Below are positions 55,179 through 64,000 of a stretch of 64,000 bases of DNA, piece after piece; the stretch's first letter is position 1; each line of letters begins with the position of its first letter. The DNA comes from Sepioteuthis lessoniana. Its lineage: Eukaryota > Mollusca > Cephalopoda > Myopsida > Loliginidae. The DNA is taken from assembly GCA_963585895.1 (NCBI GenBank), contig CAUZXS010005791.1, positions 2,129,366 through 2,193,365 of the forward strand, read 5' to 3'. Both the position numbers and the translations under genes were made by a program. The notes under the pieces are model-generated. The model searched no databases. It had not been told where the DNA came from and worked only from the letters and a program-made list of their open reading frames with translations.

Positions 55179-56629
55179 ATAAGAGCGGACACAAAGCCAT
55201 CTTTTCTTACGATGCAGAGTAAGACAAAAAGCCAGGATGAAATGATGGTCTTATATAGACTAATAAGAGCGGACACAAAGCCATCATTTCTAACGATGGG
55301 AAGTGAGTCAAAAAGATAGGATGAAATGATGGTCATTTATAGACTCATAAGAGCGGACACAAAGCCATCTTTTCTTACGATGCAGAGTAAGTCAAAAACC
55401 CAGGACGAAATGATGGTCTCATATAGACTAATAAGAGCGGACGCAAAGCCATCTTTTCTAACGATGGGAAGTGAGTCAAAAAAATAGGATGAAATGATGG
55501 TCATTTATAGACTCATAAGAGAGGACACAAAGCCATCTTTTCTAACGATGCAGAGTAAGTCAAAAAGCCAGGATGAAATGATGGTCTTATATAGACTAAT
55601 AAGAGCGGACACAAAGCCATCTTTTCTAACGATGGGAAGTGATTCAAAAATATAGGATGAAATGATGGTCATTTATAGACTCATAAGAGCCGACACAAAG
55701 CCATCTTTTCTAACGATGGGAAGTGAGTCAAAAAGATAGGATGAAATGATGGTTATTTATAGACTCATAAGAGCGGACACAAAGCCATCTTTTCTAACGA
55801 TGCAGAGTAAGTCAAAAAGCCAGGATGAAATGATGGTCTTATATAGACTAATAAGAGCGGACACAAAGCCCTCTTTTCTAACGATGGGAAGTGATTCAAA
55901 AAGATAGGATGAAATGATGGTCATTAATAGACTCATAAGAGCGGACACAAAGCCATCTTTTCTTACGATGCAGAGTAAGTCAAAAAGCCAGGATGAAATG
56001 ATGGTCTTATATAGACTAATAAGAGCGGACACAAAGCCATCTTTCTAACGATGGGAAGTGAGTCAAAAAGATAGGATGAAATGATGGTCATTTATACACT
56101 CATAAGAGCGGACACAAAGCCATCTTTTCTAACGATCGCAAGTGAGTCAAAAACATAGGATGAAATGATGGTCATTTATAGACTCATAAGAGCGGACACA
56201 AAGCCATCTTTTCTAACGATGCAGAGTAAGTCAAAAAGCCAGGATGAAATGATGGTCTCATATAGACTAATAAGAGCGGACACAAAGCCATCTTTTCTAA
56301 CGATGGGAAGTGAGTCAAAAAGACAGGATGAAACGATAATCTTATATAGACTAATAAGAGCGGACACAAAGCCATCTTTTCTAACGATGGGAAGTGAGTC
56401 AAAAAAATAGGATGAAATGATGGTCATTTATAGAGTCATAAGAGAGGACACAAAGCCATCTTTTCTAACGATGCAGAGTAAGTCAAAAAGCCAGGATGAA
56501 ATGATGGTCTTCTATAGACTAATAAGAGCGGACACAAAGCCATCTTTTCTAACGATGGGAAGTGAGTCAAAAAAATAGGATGAAATGATGGTCATTTATA
56601 CACTCATAAGAGCGGACACAAAGCCATCT
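55179..56629 (-). repeat. 1,679-bp higher-order repeat, second copy
   Basis: All markers of the first copy are found here in the same order (for example 55,281 and 55,394). A third, weaker match of the short CTTTCTAACG unit appears at about 57,720, another 1,679 bp on. Confidence 0.85.
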
Positions 56630-57719
56630 TTTCTTACGATGCAGAGTAAGTCAAAAAGCCAGGATGAAATGATGGTCTCATATAGACTAATAAGAGCGGA
56701 CACAAAGCCATCTTTTCTAACGGTGGGAAGTGAGTCAAAAAAATAGGATGAAATGATGGTCATTTATAGACTCATAAGAGCGGACACAAAGCCATCTTTT
56801 CTAACGATGCAGAGTAAGTCAAAAAGCCAGGATGAAATGATGGTCTTATATAGACTAATAAGAGCGGACGCAAAGCCATCTTTTCTAACGATGGGAAGTG
56901 AGTCAAAAAGATAGGATGAAATGATGGTCATTTATAGACTCGTAAGAGCGCACACAAAGCCATCTTTTCTTACGATGCAGAGTAAGTCAAAAAGCCAGGA
57001 TGAAATGATGGTCTTATATAGACTAATAAGAGCGGACACAAAGCCATCTTTTCTAACGATGGGAAGTGAGTCAAAAAGATAGGATGAAATGATGGTTATT
57101 TATAGACTCATAAGAGCGGACACAAAGCCATCTTTTCTAACGATGCAGAATAAGTCAAAAAGCCAGGTTGAAATGATGGTCTTATATAGACTAATAAGAG
57201 CGGACACAAAGCCATCTTTTCTAACGATGGGAAGTGATTCAAAAAGATAGGATGAAATGATGGTCATTTATAGACTCATAACAGCGGACACAAAGCCATC
57301 TTTTCTTACGATGCAGAGTAAGTCAAAAAGCCAGGATGAAATGATGGTCTTAAATAGACTAATAAGAGCGGACACAAAGCCATCTTTTCTAACGATGGGA
57401 AGTGAGTCAAAAAGATAGGATGAAATGATGATCATTTATAGACTCATAAGAGCGGACACAAAGCCATCTTTTCTTACGATGCAGAGTAAGTCAAAAAGCC
57501 AGGATGAAATGATGGTCTTATATAGACTAATAAGAGCGGACGCAAAGCCATCTTTTCTAACGATGGGAAGTGAGTCAAAAAGATAGGATGAAATGATGGT
57601 CATTTATACACTCATAAGAGCGGACACAAAGCCATCTTTTCTAACGATGCAGAGTAAGTCAAAAAGCCAGGATGAAATGATGGTCTTATATAGACTAATA
57701 AGAGCGGACACAAAGCCAT

Positions 57720-60700
57720 CTTTCTAACGATGGGAAGTGAGTCAAAAAGATAGGATGAAATGATGGTCATTTATACACTCATAAGAGCGGACACAAAGCC
57801 ATCTTTTCTAACGATGGGAAGTGAGTCAAAAACATAGGATGAAATGATGGTCATTTATAGACTCATAAGAGCGAACACAAAGCCATCTTTTCTAACGATG
57901 CAGAGTAAGTCAAAAAGCCAGAATAAAATGATGGTCTTATATAGACTAATAAGAGCGGACACAAAGCCATCTTTTCTAACGATGGGAAGTGAGTCAAAAA
58001 AATAGGATGAAATGATGGTCATTTAGAAACTCATAAGAGCGGACACAAAGCCATCTTTTCTAACGATGGGAAGTGAGTCAAAAAGATAGGATGAAATGAT
58101 GGTCATTTACAGACTCATAAGAGCGGACACAAAGCCATCTTTTCTTACGATGCAGAGTAAGTCAAAAAGCCAGGATGAAATGATGGTCTCATATAGACTA
58201 ATAAGAGCGGACACAAAGCCATCATTTCTAACGATGGGAAGTGAGTCAAAAAAATAGGATGAAATGATGGTCATTTATAGACTCATAAGAGCGGATACAA
58301 AGCCATCTTTTCTAACGATGCAGAGTAAGTCAAAAAGCCAAGATGAAATGATGGTCTTATATAGACTAATTAGATCGGACACAAAGCCATCTTTTCTAAC
58401 GATGGGAAGTGAGTCAAAAAGATAGGATGAAATGATGGTCATTTATAGACTCATAAGAGCGGACACAAAGCCATCTTTTCTTACGATGCAGAGTAAGTCA
58501 AAAAGCCAGGATGAAATGATGGTCTTAAATAGACTAATAAGAGCGGACACAAAGCCATCTTTTCTAACGATGGGAAGTGAGTCAAAAAGATAGGATGAAA
58601 TGATGGTCATTTATAGACTCATAAGAGCGGACACAAAGCCATCTTTTCTTACGATGCAGAGTAAGTCAAAAAGCCAGGATGAAATGATGGTCTTATATAG
58701 ACTAATAAGAGCGGACACAAAGCCATCTTTTCTAACGATGCAGAGTAAGTCAAAAAGCCAGGATGAAATGATGGTCTTATATAGACTAATAAGAGCGGAC
58801 ACAAAGCCATCTTTCTAACGATGGGAAGTGAGTCAAAAAGATAGGATGAAATGATGGTCATTTATACACTCATAAGAGCGGACACAAAGCCATCTTTTCT
58901 AACGATGGGAAGTGAGTCAAAAAAATAGGATGAAATGATGGTCATTTATAGACTCATAAGAGCGGACACAAAGCCATCTTTTCTTACGATGCAGAGTAAG
59001 TCAAAAAGCCAGGATGAAATGATGGTCTCATATAGACTAATAAGAACGGACACAAAGCAGTCTTTTCTAACGATGGGAAGTGAGTCAAAGAAATAGGATG
59101 AAATGATGGTCATTTATAGACTCATAAGAGCAGACACAAAGCCATCTTTTCTAACGATGCAGAGTAAGTCAAAAAGGCAGGATGAAATGATGGTCTTATA
59201 TAGACTAATAAGAGCGGACACAAAGCCATCTTTCTAACGATGGGAAGTGAGTCAAAAAGATAGGATGAAATGATGGTCATTTATACACTCATAAGAGCGG
59301 ACACAAAGCCATCTTTTCTAACGATGGGAAGTGAGTCAAAAACATAGGATGAAATGATGGTCATTTATAGACTCATAAGAGCGGACACAAAGCCATCTTT
59401 TCTAACGATGCAGAGTAAGTCAAAAAGCCAGAATAAAATGATGGTCTTATATAGACTAATAAGAGCGGACACAAAGCCATCTTTTCTAACGATGGGAAGT
59501 GAGTCAAAAAAATAGGATGAAATGATGGTCATTTAGAAACTCATAAAAGCGGACACAAAGCCATCTTTTCTAACGATGGGAAGTGAGTCAAAAAGATAGG
59601 ATGAAATGATGGTCATTTACAGACTCATAAGAGCGGACACAAAGCCATCTTTTCTTACGATGCAGAGTAAGTCAAAAAGCCAGGATGAAATGATGGTCTC
59701 ATATAGACTAATAAGAGCGGACACAAAGCCATCATTTCTAACGATGGGAAGTGAGTCAAAAAAATAGGATGAAATGATGGTCATTTATAGACTCATAAGA
59801 GCGGATACAAAGCCATCTTTTCTAACGATGCAGAGTAAGTCAAAAAGCCAAGATGAAATGATGGTCTTATAGAGACTAATTAGATCGGACACAAAGCCAT
59901 CTTTTCTAACGATGGGAAGTGAGTCAAAAAGATAGGATGAAATGATGGTCATTTATAGACTCATAAGAGCGGACACAAAGCCATCTTTTCTTACGATGCA
60001 GAGTAAGTCAAAAAGCCAGGATGAAATGATGGTCTTATATAGACTAATAAGAGCGGACACAAAGCCATCTTTTCTAACGATGCAGAGTAAGTCAAAAAGC
60101 CAGGATGAAATGATGGTCTTATATAGACTAATAAGAGCCGACACAAAGCCATCATTTCTAACGATGGGAAGTGAGTCAAAAAGATAGGATGAAATGATGG
60201 TCATTTATAGACTCATAAGAGCGGACACAAAGCCATCTTTTCTAACGATGCAGAGTAAGTCAAAAAGCCAGGATGAAATGATGGTCTTATATAGACTAAT
60301 AAGAGCGGACACAAAGCCATCTTTTCTAACGATGGGAAGTGAGTCAAAAAGATAGGATGAAATGATGGTTATTTATAGACTCATAAGAGCGGACACAAAG
60401 CCATCTTTTCTAACGATGCAGAGTAAGTCAAAAAGCCAGGATGAAATGATGGTCTTATATAGACTAATAAGAGCGGACACAAAACCCTCATTTCTAACGA
60501 TGGGAAGTGATTCAAAAAGATAGGATGAAATGATGGTCATTTATAGACTCATAAGAGCGGACACAAAGCCATCTTTTCTTACGATGCAGAGTAAGTCAAA
60601 AAGCCAGGATGAAATGATGGTCTTAAATAGACTAATAAGAGCGGACACAAAGCCATCTTTTCTAACGATGGGAAGTGAGTCAAAAAGATAGGATGAAATG

Positions 60701-61320
60701 ATGGTCATTTATAGACTCATAAGAGCGGACACAAAGCCATCTTTTCTTACGATGCAGAGTAAGTCAAAAAGCCAGGATGAAATGATGGTCTTATATAGAC
60801 TAATAAGAGCGGACACAAAGCCATCTTTTCTAACGATGCAGAGTAAGTCAAAAAGCCAGGATGAAATGATGGTCTTATATAGACTAATAAGAGCGGACAC
60901 AAAGCCATCTTTCTAACGATGGGAAGTGAGTCAAAAAGATAGGATGAAATGATGGTCATTTATACACTCATAAGAGCGGACACAAAGCCATCTTTTCTAA
61001 CGATGGGAAGTGAGTCAAAAAAATAGGATGAAATGATGGTCATTTATAGACTCATAAGAGCGGAGACAAAGCCATCTTTTCTTACGATGCAGAGTAAGTC
61101 AAAAAGCCAGGATGAAATGATGGTCTCATATAGACTAATAAGAACGGACACAAAGCAGTCTTTTCTAACGATGGGAAGTGAGTCAAAGAAATAGGATGAA
61201 ATGATGGTCATTTATAGACTCATAAGAGCAGACACAAAGCCATCTTTTCTAACGATGCAGAGTAAGTCAAAAAGCCAGGATGAAATGATGGTCTTATATA
61301 GACTAATAAGAGCGGACACA
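57720..61320 (-). repeat. overlapping 1,510-bp and 2,098-bp higher-order periods
   Basis: 57,720-58,440 recurs at 59,230-59,950 with offset 1,510 (markers ATTTAGAAACTCATAA, GCGGATACAAAGCC, TAGATCGGAC). 58,500-59,220 recurs at 60,598-61,318 with offset 2,098 (markers GGTCTTAAATAGAC, AGAACGGACACAAAGCAGTC, GTCAAAGAAATAGG). Two exchange events of different length are therefore superimposed. Confidence 0.82.
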
Positions 61321-64000
61321 AAGCCATCTTTTCTAACGATGGGAAGTGAGTCAAAAAGATAGGATGAAATGATGGTCATTTATAGACTCATAAGAGCGGA
61401 CACAAAGCCATCTTTTCTTACGATGCAGACTAAGTCAAAAAGCCAGGATGAAATGATGGTCTTATATAGACTAATAAGAGCGGACGCAAAGCCATCTTTT
61501 CTAACGATGGGAAGTGAGTCAAAAAGATAGGATGAAATGATGGTCATTTATAGACTCATAAGAGCGGACACAAAGCCATTTTCTCTAACGATGGGAAGTT
61601 AGTCAAAAAGATAGGATGAAATGATGGTCTTATATAGACTAATAAGAGCGGACACAAAGCCATCTTTTCTAACGATGGGAAGTGAGTCAAAAAGATAGGA
61701 TGAAATGATGGTCATTTATAGACTCATAAGAGCGGACACAAAGCCATCTTTTCTAACGATGGGAAGTGAGTCAAAAAGATAGGATGAAATGATGGTCATT
61801 TATAGACTCATAAGAGCGGACACAAAGCCATCTTTTCTAACGATGCAGAGTAAGTCAAAAAGCCAGGATGAAATGATGGTCTTATATAGACTAATAAGAG
61901 CGGACACAAAGCCATCTTTTCTAACGATGGGAAGTGAGTCAAAAAGATAGGATGAAATGATGGTCATTTATAGACTCATAAGAGCGGACACAAAGCCATC
62001 TTTTCTAACGATGGGAAGTGATTCAAAAAGATAGGATGAAATGATGGTCATTTATAGACTCATAAGAGCGGACACAAAGCCATCTTTTCTTACGATGCAG
62101 AGTAAGTCAAAAAGCCAGGATGAAATGATGGTCTTATATAGACTAATAAGAGCGGACACAAAGCCATCTTTCTAACGATGGGAAGTGAGTCAAAAAGATA
62201 GGATGAAATGATGGTCATTTATAGACTCATAAGAGCGGACACAAAGCCCTCTTTTCTTACGATGCAGAGTAAGTCAAAAAGCCAGGATGAAATGATGGTC
62301 TTATATAGACTAATAAGAGCGGACACAAAGCCACCTTTTCTAACGATGGGAAGTGACTCAAAAAAATAGGATAAAATGATGGTCATTTATAGACTCATAA
62401 GAGCGGACACAAAGCCATCTTTTCTAACGAGGCAGAGTAAGTCAAAAAGCCAGGATGAAATGATGGTCTTATATAGACTAATAAGAGCGGACACAAAGCC
62501 ATCTTTTCTAACGATGGGAAGTGATTCAAAAAGATAGGATTAAATGATGGTCATTTATAGACTCATAAGAGCGGACACAAAGCCATCTTTTCTTACGATG
62601 CAGAGTAAGTCAAAAAGCCAGGATGAAATGATGGTCTTATATAGACTAATAAGAGCGGACACAAAGCCATCTTTTCTAACGGTGGGAAGTGAGTCAAAAA
62701 GATAGGATGAAATGATGGTCATTTATAGACTCATAAGAGCGGACACAAAGCCATCTTTTCTAACGATGGGAAGTGAGTCAAAAAGATAGGATGAAATGAT
62801 GGTCATTTATAGACTCATAAGAGCGGACACAAAGCCATCATTTCTTACGATGCAGAGTAAGTCAAAAAGCCAGGATGAAATGATGGTCTTATATAGACTA
62901 ATAAGAGCGGACACAAAGCCATCTTTTCTAACGATGGGAAGTGATTCAAAAAGATAGGATGAAATGATGGTCATTTATAGACTCATAAGAGCGGACACAA
63001 AGCCATCTTTTCTTACGATGCAGAGTAAGTCAAAAAGCCAGGATGAAATGATGGTCTTATATAGACTAATAAGAGCGGACACAAAGCCACCTTTTCTAAC
63101 GATGGGAAGTGAGTCAAAAAGATAGGATGAAATGATGGTCATTTATAGACTCATAAGAGCGGACACAAAGCCATCTTTTTTACGATGCAGAGTAAGTCAA
63201 AAAGCCAGGATGAAATGATGGTCTTATATAGACTAATAAGAGCGGACAAAAAGCCACCTTTTCTAACGATGGGAAGTGAGTCAAAAAGATAGGATGAAAT
63301 GATGGTCATTTATAGACTAATAAGAGCGGACACAAAGCCATCTTTTCTAACGATGGGAAGTGATTCAAAAAGATAGGATGAAATGATGGTCATTTATAGA
63401 CTCATAAGAGCGGACACAAAGCCATCATTTCTTACGATGCAGAGTAAGTCAAAAAGCCAGGATGAAATGATGGTCTTATATAGACTAATAAGAGCGGACA
63501 CAAAGCCATCTTTTCTAACGATGGGAAGTGATTCAAAAAGATAGGATGAAATGATGGTCATTTATAGACTCATAAGAGCGGACACAAAGCCATCTTTTCT
63601 TACGATGCAGAGTAAGTCAAAAAGCCAGGATGAAATGATGGTCTTATATAGACTAATAAGAGCGGACACAAAGCCACCTTTTCTAACGATGGGAAGTGAG
63701 TCAAAAAGATAGGATGAAATGATGGTCATTTATAGACTCATAAGAGCGGACACAAAGCCATCTTTTCTAACGATGGGAAGTGAGTCAAAAAAATAGGATG
63801 AAATGATGGTCATTTATAGACTCATAAGAGCGGACACAAAGCCATCTTTTCTTACGATGCAGAGTAAGTCAAAAAGCCAGGATGAAATGATGGTCTTATA
63901 TAGACTAATAAGAGCGGACACAAAGCCATCTTTTCTAACGATGGGAAGTGAGTCAAAAAGATACGATGAAATGATGGTCATTTATAGACTCATAAGAGCG

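Larger units (their letters stand above)
39290..64000 (-). repeat. satellite subfamily S2, 84-bp unit, minus orientation, about 294 units, runs off the window
   Basis: As read on the plus strand the unit is GACTAATAAGAGCGGACACA, AAGCCATCTTTTCTAACGAT, GGGAAGTGAGTCAAAAAGAC, AGGATGAAATGATGGTCTTA, TATA. Its reverse complement aligns with S1 over its whole length at about three quarters identity by hand (64 of 84 positions), best in AGAAAAGATGGCTT.GTGTCCG. From about 40.6 kb two unit types alternate: type A (GATGGGAAGTGAG ... GATAGGATG ... GTCATTTATAGACTCATAAG) and type B (GATGCAGAGTAAG ... GCCAGGATG ... GTCTTATATAGACTAATAAG), giving a 168-bp dimer. Since 84 is 28 codons, frames stay open on both strands with a 28-residue period. 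This is a by-product and no CDS is called. Confidence 0.97.

Noticed and set aside
39217..60959. Dozens of open frames of 60-260 codons on both strands with a 28-residue repeat (for example ADTKPSFLTMGSESKRQDEM or VRKDGFVSALISLYKTIISS)
   Set aside because: The satellite unit is 84 bp, a multiple of three, so any stop-free frame of the unit stays open through many units on both strands. Frames end at random variant units, have no consistent N-terminus, and the related 83-bp array has no long frames.
33340..64000. CRISPR array
   Set aside because: There are no unique spacers between identical short repeats; the whole unit is repeated and varies throughout. The context is eukaryotic, with no cas genes.
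39290..64000. CENP-B box in the satellite
   Set aside because: The best place (TTTTCTAACGATGGGAAG) lacks the TTCG and CGGG core of the box. No match was found in the unit on either strand.
33340..64000. Telomeric repeat array
   Set aside because: No TTAGGG, TTAGG or related tandem words are present; the unit is 83-84 bp and complex.

Overview
The window looks like repeat-rich, gene-poor chromatin from an animal, probably an aquatic invertebrate. The evidence is a decayed mariner transposon, four fragments of one RTE/Craft-type LINE, a tRNA-derived SINE, Ty1/copia and Ty3/gypsy-type LTR retrotransposons, and no intact single-copy gene. No species marker is present, so the organism cannot be named from this sequence. 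Base composition is AT-rich, with islands of higher GC inside some retroelements.

Layout. 1-1234: mariner-like element with a frameshifted transposase whose second catalytic Asp is Asn. 1.6-2.2 kb: two copies of a LINE C-terminal tail, minus strand. 3.7-4.6 kb: microsatellite and an 88/89-bp minisatellite. 4.9-9.1 kb: two LINE copies (A minus, B plus) facing away from each other. 11.7-14.7 kb: about 58 copies of a 51-bp minisatellite, followed by LINE copy D. 16.3-17.7 kb: SINE, hairpins, LINE copy C and a second SINE piece. 17.7-20.7 kb: two gypsy pol fragments on the minus strand. 20.7-22.1 kb: an unidentified segment with a partly open frame and a good splice-donor match. 22.65-26.92 kb: a copia element with both LTRs. 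26.9-27.5 kb: possible solo LTR. 27.93-32.22 kb: a Ty3/gypsy-type element with two 270-bp LTRs and gag, protease, RT, RNase H and integrase remnants, all broken.

The dominant feature is one satellite family with an 83-84 bp unit, covering roughly 19-39 kb (interrupted by the retroelements) in one orientation and 39-64 kb in the opposite orientation. The switch is at about 38,986, next to a small palindrome. The plus-oriented array (33.3-38.1 kb) is a homogenised 83-bp subfamily. The minus-oriented array (39.3 kb to the window end) is an 84-bp subfamily organised as 168-bp dimers and as longer higher-order repeats (about 2,099, 1,679, 1,510 and 2,098 bp), some nearly identical. Older, diverged units of the same family lie at 19-22.6 kb, at 33.0-33.3 kb and around the inversion point. 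The sequence therefore records an old satellite locus that was invaded by retroelements and re-expanded at least twice. It is a candidate centromeric or other constitutive heterochromatic array; that function is inference.

The retroelements do not cooperate as a pathway. Each once encoded its own mobilisation enzymes and all now carry stops, frameshifts or deletions. The long open frames on both strands of 39-64 kb and on the minus strand of 11.7-14.7 kb follow from unit lengths of 84 and 51 bp being multiples of three, and are not annotated as genes.
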